Source: Solirubrobacter deserti (GTDB lineage Bacteria; Actinomycetota; Thermoleophilia; Solirubrobacterales; Solirubrobacteraceae). From it: a stretch of DNA of 45,552 bases. Shown here one piece after another: positions 7,353-14,968 of the stretch. Position numbers and translations under genes: made by a program. The stretch's first letter is position 1. Every line of letters starts with the position of its first letter. The notes beneath the pieces are model-generated. The model did no database searches and was not told the origin of the DNA. It saw nothing but the letters and a program-made list of their open reading frames with translations. Where the stretch lies: NCBI RefSeq assembly GCF_027587175.1, contig NZ_JAPCID010000054.1, positions 1-45,552 of the forward strand, given 5' to 3'.

Positions 7353-7365
7353 CACCAACTTGGTG
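7353..7365. promoter_or_regulatory. Operator O2 of the RHH operon
   Basis: Inverted repeat cacca-act-tggtg immediately upstream of the -35 box. It shares the core cacca-nnt-tggtg with O1. Its centre (7359) is 22 bp, two helical turns, from the O1 centre (7337), so dimers bound to both sites would lie on the same face. Confidence 0.6.
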
Positions 7366-7432
7366 GCACGTCGCGTTTGGCCGTCCCCGCCCGTGGTCCG
7401 ATAGCGTCCTCGCGCGTGACACCGGGGCCGCG

Positions 7433-7882
7433 ATGAAGGCGTCAGCGCTCCTGAACAGCTCCGGTGGAGGCGACTCGGTCACCCTCACGCGGGTTGACGA
7501 GATCCTCTACGTCGTGGTCCGCTGGGTGCCACAGGGCTGGGACATGGACGATCCGCCCGAGTCCGAGATCACGCTGTACCGGCAGGGCTTGCCCGACGCC
7601 CTGTTTCAGCTGAGCGACGATCTCGCCGCCCACCTCCACCGCCCGTTGAAGGACCTCGCCGGCGAACCCTTCGTGGGCGACTATGCGCTCGGCGCGCGGC
7701 ACGCTCGGATCGCGCTGGAGTTCGCGGACGCCCCAAAGGACTTCGTCTCCACCCGGTCGAAGGGCGGAGGCATCGTCAGCGTCCGCTGGCGCTCGAACCA
7801 CTCGTCCTTCGACCTCGCCATGCGCGTCGACATCACCACGCTGGACCGATTCGCCCGCCAGCTGGCGGACCTCGTGACCTAG
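7433..7882 (+). CDS. Hypothetical protein
   Basis: A 149-residue soluble protein of unrecognised family. It shows alternating strands (DSVTLTRVDEILYVVVRWV, ARIALEFADAP, GGGIVSVRWRSN, SFDLAMRVDITTL) and a final helix (DRFARQLADLV). The pattern is of a beta-rich domain capped by a helix, as in several small actinobacterial DUF families, but I cannot name one. The ATG at 7433 has no Shine-Dalgarno. It overlaps (ATGA) the stop of a six-codon reading frame beginning with GTG at 7416, itself 8 nt after a -10-like TAGCGT, so a leaderless leader peptide may couple its translation. Confidence 0.6.
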   Translation: MKASALLNSSGGGDSVTLTRVDEILYVVVRWVPQGWDMDDPPESEITLYRQGLPDALFQLSDDLAAHLHRPLKDLAGEPFVGDYALGARHARIALEFADAPKDFVSTRSKGGGIVSVRWRSNHSSFDLAMRVDITTLDRFARQLADLVT

Positions 7883-7913
7883 CTAGCGCTTCTCGCGAAT
7901 CCGCTCGGAACGG

Positions 7914-8495
7914 TCACCGACGCACCCGATAGCGCACGTGGAGGACCCGGGTGCCTTGGATCACCACGTCGGGGTCCTCCAGCAGGTGCTGGGCCTCGAC
8001 GGAGCCGAAGTAGCGCTTGCCGGACCCGAGCACCACGGGCGCGACGTCCATCGCGACCTCGTCGACGAGCCCTGCGGCCAGCATCTGTCCGCCGACGTCG
8101 CCGGCGGAGACCTCGACCGTGCGATCGCCCGCCAGCTCCTGCGCCTTGGTCATGGCTGCCTCGACGCCGTCGGCGAAGTGGAACGGCGCCTCGGAATCCC
8201 AGCCCTCGGGCGCCGGTCGGTGCGACACGACGACCACGTGAGCGATCCCGCCCGGCGGCTTGCCGCCCCAGCCGTCCGTCAGGTCGAAGACGTGGCGGCC
8301 GACGATCGTCACGCCGATCTCGTCCCAGTACGCCCGGGTGAGATCGAAGGACGCCTGCGACACCGTCAGCTGCCCGGTCTCGTCGAGCGGGACGTCGCCG
8401 CTCGAGAGCCAGTCGAACAGCGGCCCGGGCTGGTCCTCCGCGTCCGCGATGAAGCCGTCCACCGACACCGTGCTGTACATGACGACCTTGCCCAT
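7914..8495 (-). CDS. Dihydrofolate reductase-fold (RibD C-terminal-like) protein
   Basis: A 193-residue protein of the DHFR/RibD_C superfamily. It has the N-terminal VVMYSTVSVDGFIADAEDQ, IGVTIVGRHVFDLTDGWGG, then VEVSAGDVGGQMLAAGLVDE and VLGSGKRYFG. The glycine-rich GDVGGQ segment and the VDEV..D.APVVLGSG strand are the family's cofactor and active-site regions. Members of the YyaP/YwjB subgroup are uncharacterised NADPH-type reductases; true DHFR activity is doubtful. AGGAG sits 9 nt upstream of the ATG. It lies 67 bp after an AraC-type gene on the same strand and may be co-transcribed. Confidence 0.85.
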   Translation of the reverse strand: MGKVVMYSTVSVDGFIADAEDQPGPLFDWLSSGDVPLDETGQLTVSQASFDLTRAYWDEIGVTIVGRHVFDLTDGWGGKPPGGIAHVVVVSHRPAPEGWDSEAPFHFADGVEAAMTKAQELAGDRTVEVSAGDVGGQMLAAGLVDEVAMDVAPVVLGSGKRYFGSVEAQHLLEDPDVVIQGTRVLHVRYRVRR

Positions 8496-8562
8496 GGGCG
8501 CTCACTCCTGTGCTCGGGGGCGCCCATCCTGGCGTGCCGGGACCGGCACGTCTTGTAGAAAA

Positions 8563-9402
8563 TCAATCGGCTGGAAGCGGTCCCACGTCGAGCACGTGGC
8601 CGGGGTGTTCGCGCAGGAAGCGCCGTCGGACGTCGAGGTAGCGGGTGGGCGTCAGCCCTGTGAACGCGCGGAAGTCGTGCCCGAAGTGCGCCTGGTCGTA
8701 GTAGCCGGCGCGAAGGGCGAGCTGGACCCAGTCGACGGGGCGGGCGGGATCGATGGCGAGCACCGTCGCGGTGAAGCGATAGGTACGGGCAAGCCGCTTC
8801 GGCGTGACGCCGACGACCTCCTTGAACCGCTTTGCCAGGTGCGTGCTGCTGACGCCGGCCGCCGCGCTCAGCTCGCCGATCGCCACCGCTCCCGTCGCCG
8901 CCGCGATGACGCTGCTCGTGTGGCGGACCAGCGCCAGGCCGGCGGTCTCGTCGAGCATCCGCACGAGTTGGTCCTCGAGCAGCGTCAGCATCTCCTGCGG
9001 GCCGGCCGCCGTGGCCAGCCGGTCTCGCAGCGCAGCGACGGTGGGGCGGCCCCAGACGTCTTCCAGCGTCACCGGCCGGTCACGGAGCTCGCTCGCGGGC
9101 ATCGGGAGGAACGGCGCCGGACCCCACGGCTTGAAGTGCACGCCGACTGACCGGGTCCCTGGCGGGTAGCCGAACTCCCAGGCGCCGGTCGGCGTGGTGA
9201 CCACGACGCCGTCGGCGAACTCCGCCGCCTTCAGGTCGGTGCAGGCGCGGACGCGGAACGGCGGCCCGAGGTTCACGATGAGCAGCGCGCCCGCCATCGC
9301 TGGCAGCGTCAGCCGGGGGTACGGGGGCGCGCCCTCCAGGTAGTAGAGGTCATCTATCAGCCCATCCAGCGGCGGTCGCGGCAGTCTGGAGACGTACTGC
9401 AC
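8563..9402 (-). CDS. AraC-family transcriptional regulator
   Basis: A 279-residue regulator. The N-terminal half (LPRPPLDGLIDDLYYLEGAP, LLIVNLGPPFRVR) matches the DUF6597-type sensory domain common in actinobacterial AraC proteins. The C-terminus has two helix-turn-helix units: AIGELSAAAGVSSTHLAKRF and LALRAGYYDQAHFGHDFRAF, followed by the typical GLTPTRY. The start is a GTG at 9402. It is transcribed toward the DHFR-like gene and may control it. The effector is unknown. Confidence 0.88.
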   Translation of the reverse strand: MQYVSRLPRPPLDGLIDDLYYLEGAPPYPRLTLPAMAGALLIVNLGPPFRVRACTDLKAAEFADGVVVTTPTGAWEFGYPPGTRSVGVHFKPWGPAPFLPMPASELRDRPVTLEDVWGRPTVAALRDRLATAAGPQEMLTLLEDQLVRMLDETAGLALVRHTSSVIAAATGAVAIGELSAAAGVSSTHLAKRFKEVVGVTPKRLARTYRFTATVLAIDPARPVDWVQLALRAGYYDQAHFGHDFRAFTGLTPTRYLDVRRRFLREHPGHVLDVGPLPAD

Positions 9403-9459
9403 GCGTCACAGCATCGCCGACGCGACGGCCGAGAGCTACGCGCCTCGGTCCGCGGAGCA

Positions 9460-9533
9460 TGGGCGATACTGGATTCGAACCAGTGACCTCACGCGTGTGA
9501 AGCGTGCGCTCTAACCAACTGAGCTAATCGCCC
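9460..9533 (-). tRNA. tRNA-Val(CAC)
   Basis: The minus strand folds into a complete cloverleaf. The 7-bp acceptor is GGGCGAT/ATCGCCC with discriminator A, the D arm is GCTC..GAGC, the anticodon stem is CACGC/GCGTG with loop TTCACAC (anticodon CAC, reading GTG), and the T arm is ACTGG-TTCGAAT-CCAGT. The 3' CCA is not encoded. No other tRNA is adjacent. Confidence 0.95.
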
Positions 9534-9552
9534 TCTTGAGAGGCGAGCAAGT

Positions 9553-10203
9553 CTAGCGGCCTGCTTCGAGCTGCGTGAGGACCGCGAGGACGCGACGGTG
9601 GTCCTCGTCGGACGGTGGAAGGTCGAGCTTGGCGAAGATGTTGTTGATGTGGTTGGAGACCGACTTCTCGGTGATGACCAGGCGTGCGGCGATGGCGGCG
9701 TTGGAGCGGCCCTCGGCCATCACGGCGAGCACCTCGCGCTCGCGTGGCGTGAGCGCGTCCAGGCCGCCGCGCTGGGTGCCCGGGCTGAGCAGCTGACCGA
9801 CGACCTCGGGGTCCAGGGCGGTGCCGCCGCTCGCCACGCGGCGCACCGCTTCGACGAATTCGCGGACGTCGCCGACGCGGCTCTTGAGCAGGTACCCGAC
9901 GCCGCCCGCGCGGTCCGACAGCAGCTCGGTCGCGTACAACGGCTCGACGTACTGGGAGAGGATCACGACCGGGAGGCCCGGGATGGCGCGGCGCGCCTCG
10001 ATCGCCGCGCGCAGACCCTCGTCGGTGAACGTGGGCGGGAGGCGCACGTCGACGACCGCCACGTCCGGCCGCAGCTCCACCAGCCGCTCGGCCAGCCCCG
10101 CACCGTCCTCCAGCGCCGCGACGACCTCGAACCCGTAGGCCGTGAACATGCGCTCGAGCCCGTCGCGCAGCAGGCTCAGGTCCTCGGCTAGGACGACGCG
10201 CAC
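9553..10203 (-). CDS. NarL/LuxR-family response regulator
   Basis: A 216-residue response regulator. The receiver domain begins VRVVLAEDLSLLRDGLERMF with the acidic pair, the phospho-acceptor D52 in VVDVRLPP, the conserved Ser in VILSQY and the Lys in YLLKSRVGD. The C-terminal LuxR helix-turn-helix is LTPREREVLAVMAEGRSN followed by AAIAARLVITEKSVSNHI. The GTG start at 10203 lies inside the 3' end of the histidine kinase gene (16-bp overlap), which marks the pair as a cognate two-component system. The signal is unknown; the next gene beyond the kinase is a divergent secreted serine hydrolase. Confidence 0.92.
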   Translation of the reverse strand: MRVVLAEDLSLLRDGLERMFTAYGFEVVAALEDGAGLAERLVELRPDVAVVDVRLPPTFTDEGLRAAIEARRAIPGLPVVILSQYVEPLYATELLSDRAGGVGYLLKSRVGDVREFVEAVRRVASGGTALDPEVVGQLLSPGTQRGGLDALTPREREVLAVMAEGRSNAAIAARLVITEKSVSNHINNIFAKLDLPPSDEDHRRVLAVLTQLEAGR

Positions 10204-11255
10204 GGCACCTCCGCCACGACCACCGTCGGCCCGCCCGCGGGGCTCGACACCCGCAGCACGCCGTCGAACGGCGCGAGCCGCGACGCCAGCCCGGACAAGC
10301 CGCTGCCCGCGCCCATGACCGCTCCGCCGCGCCCGTCGTCGCGCACGCGCAGCACGACGCGCCCGTCCCGCTCGGCGACCTCGATCGACACCCGCGCCGC
10401 GCCGCTGTGACGGATCGCGTTCGTCAACAGCTCGACCGCGCTGAAGTACAGCGCCGACTCGATCGGTGCCGGCAGCCGACGTGTCAGCGAGACCGAGCAC
10501 GTCACCGGCACGGCGCTGCGCAACGCGAGCGCCTCCAAGGCGCCGCCCAACCCGCGCTCGGCCAACAACGGCGGGTGGATCCCGCGCACGAGCGCGCGCA
10601 GTTCCGCCATGGCGGTGTTCGCACCCGACCGCGCCTCCAGCAGCAGATCGCGCGCGGCCGCCGGGTCGCGGTCGAGCATGTCCTCGGCCATCCCGAGCTG
10701 CATCGAGACCGCCACCAGCTGGGCTTGCGCGCCGTCGTGGAGATCGCGCTCGATCCGGCGCAGCTCGGACGCCGACGCGTCCAGCGCCGCCGACCGCGTC
10801 GCGGTCAGCCACTCGACGCGATCGGCCAACGTCGGCGCGAGCAGCCGCCGCGTGCGCCAGCGCTCGACCCGAAGGAACGGCCGCACCAGCAGCAGCGCGA
10901 TCCAGATCATCAACGCGCCGACGGGCATCGCGAAGACGGCCAGCGCGAAGTCGTCGACGATGACCCACTGGTACCAGAGCCGGCCGTCGTCCTCGAGCGC
11001 CCACAGCAGCGGCATCGCCAACCCCATCAGCCCGGCCGCGAACAGGTCGAGCCAGAACACGGTGAGCAGCGACCCGAGCGGGGTCGCCAGCCACGCCGCG
11101 TCTCGCCACCACGCGCCGCCCGCGGGAAGCGGCGGCGTGAAGCGCGCGCGGGCCGCATCCGCGCGGGCCCGCACCCGGGCCGGGCCACCGAGCAGCACGA
11201 CGAGCCCGACCAGCCCGTCGAGCCCCACGCGCAGCAGCCGCACGATGTCACGCAT
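10188..11255 (-). CDS. Sensor histidine kinase (HisKA_3 type)
   Basis: A 355-residue membrane kinase. The N-terminus is hydrophobic, with about four membrane segments (LVGLVVLLGG, WLATPLGSLLTVFWLDLFAA, LAVFAMPVGALMIWIALLLV), resembling the sensor domain of actinobacterial NarL-partner kinases. The phospho-acceptor His is in ELRRIERDLHDGAQAQLVA. The ATPase domain shows the N box (AVELLTNAIRHSGA), the G1 box (VRDDGRGG) and GSGLSGLASRLAPFDG. The start chosen is the ATG at 11255, 8 nt after a -10 box TAGGTT with a -35-like TTGTCG; a start 48 bases upstream is open but passes through that promoter. Confidence 0.88.
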   Translation of the reverse strand: MRDIVRLLRVGLDGLVGLVVLLGGPARVRARADAARARFTPPLPAGGAWWRDAAWLATPLGSLLTVFWLDLFAAGLMGLAMPLLWALEDDGRLWYQWVIVDDFALAVFAMPVGALMIWIALLLVRPFLRVERWRTRRLLAPTLADRVEWLTATRSAALDASASELRRIERDLHDGAQAQLVAVSMQLGMAEDMLDRDPAAARDLLLEARSGANTAMAELRALVRGIHPPLLAERGLGGALEALALRSAVPVTCSVSLTRRLPAPIESALYFSAVELLTNAIRHSGAARVSIEVAERDGRVVLRVRDDGRGGAVMGAGSGLSGLASRLAPFDGVLRVSSPAGGPTVVVAEVPCASS

Positions 11256-11263
11256 CAACACCG

Positions 11264-11291
11264 AACCTAGGGTGCCCCACCGCCGCGACAA
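11264..11291 (-). promoter_or_regulatory. Promoter of the two-component operon
   Basis: On the minus strand a -35-like TTGTCG (11291-11286) and a -10 TAGGTT (11269-11264) are separated by 16 bp. The -10 ends 8 nt before the kinase ATG, implying an essentially leaderless message. Confidence 0.45.
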
Positions 11292-11365
11292 GGGTGCCAG
11301 CACCTATGCGCATCCAGGTTCCTGTGCGGTCGACGCTTCGCCGTCCAGCGGCGACCTTGCAGCGC

Positions 11366-12460
11366 ATGAGCATCCATCGCCTGGTCACCGGAGCCGCCGT
11401 GGCCCTTGCCACGTTCGCGGTCGCCGCACCCACGCACGCCGCCGACACGAAGGCCGAACTCAAGACGCTCGTCAAGGAGGACGGCTATCCCGCCGCGCTG
11501 GCGTCGACCCGCACCGCCGGCGGCCGGGTCACGAACACCACGGCCGGCGTCGGCAACCTCAAGACCCGCGAGCGAGTTCCCGTCGACGGCGAGGTCCGCA
11601 TCGGCTCGAACACCAAGACGTTCACCGCGGTCGTCGTGCTGCAGCTCGTCAAGGAGGGCAAGCTGGAGCTCGACGCGCCGGTCGAGCGCTACCTGCCCGG
11701 GCTGATCCCGAACGGCGCGAACATCAGCCTCCGCCAGCTGCTCAACCACACGAGCGGCCTGCCGAACTACACGAACTTCCTCGCCGAGGGCCTGCTGCCC
11801 TACCAGCACTGGTACGCCGAGCCGCGCACGCTGCTCGACATCGCGCTCAAGGACAAGCCCACGCATGAGCCCGGCGCGGCCTTCGCCTACAGCAACACGA
11901 ACTACCTCGTCGCGGGCCTGATCGTCGAGGCGATCACCCACCGCCCGATCGGCGAGCAGATCACCAACCGCATCATCCGCCCGCTCAACCTCAAGCGCAC
12001 CTACTTCCCGACCCCGGGGGAGGAGCGCCTGCGCGGCCCGCACCCGCACGGCTACCACCACGACGACCCCGCGCTGCCGCTCACGGACGTCTCGGTGCAG
12101 GATCCGTCGTTCGGCTGGGCCGCGGGCCAGATGGTCTCGACGCCGAGCGAGCTCAACCGCTTCTTCGTCGCGCTGGTGAACGGTCGCCTGCTCCCGCCGA
12201 ACCTCATGCGCGAGATGCTGACCACCGTCCCCGCCCCCGACTTCGGCGAGCAGGCCCGCTACGGCCTCGGCATGGTCACCCGCCCGCTGGCGTGCGGCGG
12301 CCTCTCCTACGGCCACGGCGGCACGATCACCGGCTACAGCACCACCAACGCGGCGACCGACGACGGCCGCGCCGCCGCGGTCGCCGTCACCAACCTGCCG
12401 CGCACGCAGGAGCAGCACCGCCGCATCGAGGCGGTCGTCGAGCGGGCGCTCTGCGACTAG
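11366..12460 (+). CDS. Secreted serine hydrolase (class C beta-lactamase/DD-peptidase fold)
   Basis: A 364-residue protein. The signal peptide is at residues 1 to about 25 (IHRLVTGAAVALATFAVAAP, cut near THA-AD). All three catalytic motifs of the penicillin-binding/class C fold are present: S-x-x-K as GSNTKTF (S81, K84), Y-x-N as AYSNTNY (Y175, N177), and the HGG equivalent of KTG as GHGGTITGY (H317). Family members are D-alanyl-D-alanine carboxypeptidases, esterases or beta-lactamases; the HxG form fits a carboxypeptidase/esterase better than an antibiotic-degrading enzyme. The start is the ATG at 11366, which begins the signal peptide. It ends 3 bp from the convergent propeller gene. Confidence 0.88.
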   Translation: MSIHRLVTGAAVALATFAVAAPTHAADTKAELKTLVKEDGYPAALASTRTAGGRVTNTTAGVGNLKTRERVPVDGEVRIGSNTKTFTAVVVLQLVKEGKLELDAPVERYLPGLIPNGANISLRQLLNHTSGLPNYTNFLAEGLLPYQHWYAEPRTLLDIALKDKPTHEPGAAFAYSNTNYLVAGLIVEAITHRPIGEQITNRIIRPLNLKRTYFPTPGEERLRGPHPHGYHHDDPALPLTDVSVQDPSFGWAAGQMVSTPSELNRFFVALVNGRLLPPNLMREMLTTVPAPDFGEQARYGLGMVTRPLACGGLSYGHGGTITGYSTTNAATDDGRAAAVAVTNLPRTQEQHRRIEAVVERALCD

Positions 12461-12463
12461 CGA

Positions 12464-14632
12464 TCAGTCGCAGAGCTCGCGCGGCGTGGTCTGGTCGGGC
12501 GGCGCGCACAGCGGCTGCGTGATCGGGACCTTGCCCCGGCGCAGCGCGTAGCGGGCGATCTTGGTGTTGTAGCCCGGCGCGCCGACCCAGACCTCGACGG
12601 TCTGGCCCGCCCTGAACGTGCGCTGCTTGGCGTTCAGGGACCCGATCACCGAGGAGGCGTTGCCCTTGAGCTTGCCGGGCTTGAGCGCCTTGGTCTTGAA
12701 CGGGCACTTCGCGCCCTTGCAGGTGATCTTCACCGACCACCCCGCGGGGAAGCGCTGCGTGACCTTCAGGGCCTTCAACGTGAGCTTGCGGCCGACGACG
12801 TTCCAGCTGGTGACGACCCCGGAGTCGAGCGTCGGGAACGGGGCGACGATCCGGTCGCAGTTCTCGTCGACCGCGTTGCCCCGGACCTCGACGGCTCCCG
12901 GGCGGACCTGCGCGTCGCCGTCGTTGCAGTCCTGCGCGGCGGCGAACCCGTCCTGGTCGGCGTCGACCGGCCCGGGCAGGACAACCGGCCCGCCGCCACC
13001 GCCACCACCGCCGCCGCCACCGCCGGCGCTGGGCGCCTCGGCGACCGCGATCGACACGGTCGCGGCGGCGCCCGGCACGCCGCGTCCTTCGCCGCGGAAC
13101 GTGAAGCTGTCGACGCCGCCGAAGCCGTCCCGCGGGTGGTAGACGGCCTGGCCGCCGCTGACATCGACCCGGCCCGCAGCGGGAAGTCCGACGGTCAGCG
13201 TGACGGCGTCGCCGTTGGCGTCGGTGCAGGTCAGCGGCACGGTCACCGGCGTGTTGTGCGCGGTCGCGACGCTCACCGACTGGCACGAGGGTGCGAAGTC
13301 GCGCTCGAGCGTGGCCAGCACGCCCGTGGCGAACCCGGTCGCGTACACCGACAGCCCGCGCGAGTCGATCGCGATCCGGCCCGGCCCGTCGCCGAGCGCG
13401 GCGAGCCCTTGGCAGGCGCCCGCGCTGCCGCTGTGGGAGATGCAGCCGCGCGGGCCGCCGCGCCGCGTCGGGGCTCCCGTCGTGGGGTCGATGCGATACG
13501 ACAGCAGCGCGTTCTTGCCCGCGTCGGTCGAGACCAAGGCGAGGACCTCGCTGCCGTCGGGAGTGACCTCGAGGTCGGAGAAGCCGGATGACGGCGGCCC
13601 CGCGGCGCCGGCGCACCCGGGCTTCGTGCCGCTGCAGCCGGCCTGCGTCAACAAGCCGGTCGCGGCATCGCGCGTATAGGTGACGAGGCCGTCGGTGCCG
13701 CCCACGTGCACGTGACGGCCGTCCGCGGACACGGTCGTGACCCGAGCGCTGAGGAGCGCGTCGCTGCCGTCCTTGCATTCCCCGGTGCCGCCACTGCCGT
13801 TCCAGCTGATGCACCCGCCGAGATTGCCGGCGACCGGCTGCGACAGCGCGCCGGTGGTCGAGCGGGCCAGGACCGTGATTCCGCCGGGGCTGAACGGCAC
13901 GTACAGGTGCTTGCCGTCCGGCGAGACCCGCAGCTGCAGGCCCTCGCCGGCGAGGCCGTGCGCCGCCGTCGCGCAACCCGGGATCGGGGCCGTGACGATG
14001 CACCCGGTGGTGCCGGCCTTCTGCACGAGGCGCGAGCTGGCCGGATCGCGGTCGAAGACGGCGAGCCCGCCGTTGGTCCGCAGGTAGACGTTCTGGCTGT
14101 CCGGGCTCACGGCGATCGCCCACGCACCGGCGCTCCCGCGGGACGGGTCGCACGGCGCGGAGGGGCCGTTGCAGCCCACGTACGTCAACGCCCCGTTGGC
14201 GGGGTTGCGGGAGAAGACGGACAGGGCGCTGTTGCCGATCGCGTACACGCTCAGGCCGTCCGGGCTGACCGCCACGTCGCTCACGCCGCCGATCGCCGGG
14301 ATGCCGTGCGCGAGGGTGCACGGCGTTCCGCCCGCGCCGTGACAGCCGTCGCTGCCGAAGCGCATGGTCACGGCCCCGGTCGTGGGGTTGCGGTTGAACA
14401 CGTGCAGGGCGGCGTACGTCGAGTCGCCGTTCGAGGCCGTGCCCACGTACAACTGCTTGCCGTCGCTGCTGACCGCGACGCCCTGGGCGTGCGTCGGGAG
14501 GATCGCCGTGCAGCCCTGCGAAGCCACGCGCGTGAGGCAGCCGCTCAGGTACAGATCCCCGTCCGCCGCGTGGGCCGTCCCGGCCCCGACGGACAGGAGC
14601 ACCGCCGCGATCAATCCGACAATCCGTGTCAA
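12464..14632 (-). CDS. Secreted disulfide-rich seven-unit beta-propeller with metal-binding repeat
   Basis: A 722-residue secreted protein. Signal peptide 1-23 (TRIVGLIAAVLLSVGAGTA). Residues 25-445 hold seven propeller-type units of 57-65 residues with motifs like DVAVSPDGLSVYAIG and LSVFSRNPANGAL. Each unit carries one Cys pair: C32-C41, C97-C105, C154-C161, C211-C220, C274-C286, C333-C340 and C397-C407. A cadherin/Ig-like domain follows (about 450-545), then a Gly-rich linker, then a MopE-type calcium- or metal-binding segment (DADQDGFAAAQDCNDGD) and a final beta domain. TTG start with GGAGA upstream. Probably an extracellular structural or binding protein; no catalytic site is seen. Confidence 0.8.
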   Translation of the reverse strand: MTRIVGLIAAVLLSVGAGTAHAADGDLYLSGCLTRVASQGCTAILPTHAQGVAVSSDGKQLYVGTASNGDSTYAALHVFNRNPTTGAVTMRFGSDGCHGAGGTPCTLAHGIPAIGGVSDVAVSPDGLSVYAIGNSALSVFSRNPANGALTYVGCNGPSAPCDPSRGSAGAWAIAVSPDSQNVYLRTNGGLAVFDRDPASSRLVQKAGTTGCIVTAPIPGCATAAHGLAGEGLQLRVSPDGKHLYVPFSPGGITVLARSTTGALSQPVAGNLGGCISWNGSGGTGECKDGSDALLSARVTTVSADGRHVHVGGTDGLVTYTRDAATGLLTQAGCSGTKPGCAGAAGPPSSGFSDLEVTPDGSEVLALVSTDAGKNALLSYRIDPTTGAPTRRGGPRGCISHSGSAGACQGLAALGDGPGRIAIDSRGLSVYATGFATGVLATLERDFAPSCQSVSVATAHNTPVTVPLTCTDANGDAVTLTVGLPAAGRVDVSGGQAVYHPRDGFGGVDSFTFRGEGRGVPGAAATVSIAVAEAPSAGGGGGGGGGGGGPVVLPGPVDADQDGFAAAQDCNDGDAQVRPGAVEVRGNAVDENCDRIVAPFPTLDSGVVTSWNVVGRKLTLKALKVTQRFPAGWSVKITCKGAKCPFKTKALKPGKLKGNASSVIGSLNAKQRTFRAGQTVEVWVGAPGYNTKIARYALRRGKVPITQPLCAPPDQTTPRELCD

Positions 14633-14703
14633 TTCAGTTCTCCAAGATGCTTCGCCGGGCTGAACCGCAACGCTAGCCCGGCCCGCTCCGCAGCGTCAAT
14701 CGC

Positions 14704-14743
14704 GCTAGCCGTACGGACAGCTCGTCGCCGTGGTGCGGCTAGC
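14704..14743. repeat. Inverted repeat in intergenic region
   Basis: 8-bp perfect arms gctagccg (14704-14711) and cggctagc (14736-14743). Within the 24-bp spacer a second, inner pair acgg/ccgt could extend a hairpin. No T-run follows on either strand. It may be an operator or the end of an untranslated structure. Confidence 0.35.
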
Positions 14744-14956
14744 CGACCGGGGAAACCTCAGGACCGAATCGCGGGGGCGTCACCGATGCGGTTACCCCCC
14801 AACGGACGGAACCGCCTACACCCGGTGGCAGCGGCTGCGGTTCCCCGGCTTCATGGTGCCGCTGCGAGTGACCGTGAAGACCACCGACGAGGCGACGACT
14901 GGGCGTGAGCGGCCTCCCGGTTCAGGACAAGCCTGTTCTCTGACGCCTCCGCGCCA

Positions 14957-14962
14957 TAGGAT
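14957..14962 (+). promoter_or_regulatory. Candidate -10 box of the LAL regulator gene
   Basis: TAGGAT ends 6 nt before the GTG at 14969. A poor -35 (TGTTCT, 14934-14939) is 17 bp upstream. It fits the leaderless pattern seen elsewhere in the window. Confidence 0.35.
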
Positions 14963-14968
14963 CGGCGC

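Larger units (their letters stand above)
14633..14968. other. 336-bp intergenic region upstream of the LAL regulator
   Basis: No coding signal on either strand. It contains the leader of the minus-strand propeller gene (Shine-Dalgarno GGAGA near 14640), the inverted repeat at 14704-14743, and a -10-like TAGGAT at 14957-14962 just before the GTG of the LuxR gene. I see no known riboswitch or small RNA in it. Confidence 0.5.

Noticed and set aside
10204-11112. Upstream extension of the response regulator frame
   Set aside because: It runs in a shifted frame through the histidine kinase. The receiver domain clearly begins at the GTG at 10203.
11366-12460. Beta-lactamase resistance gene
   Set aside because: The third motif is HGG rather than KTG, and the context shows no resistance genes. 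A DD-peptidase or esterase is more likely.
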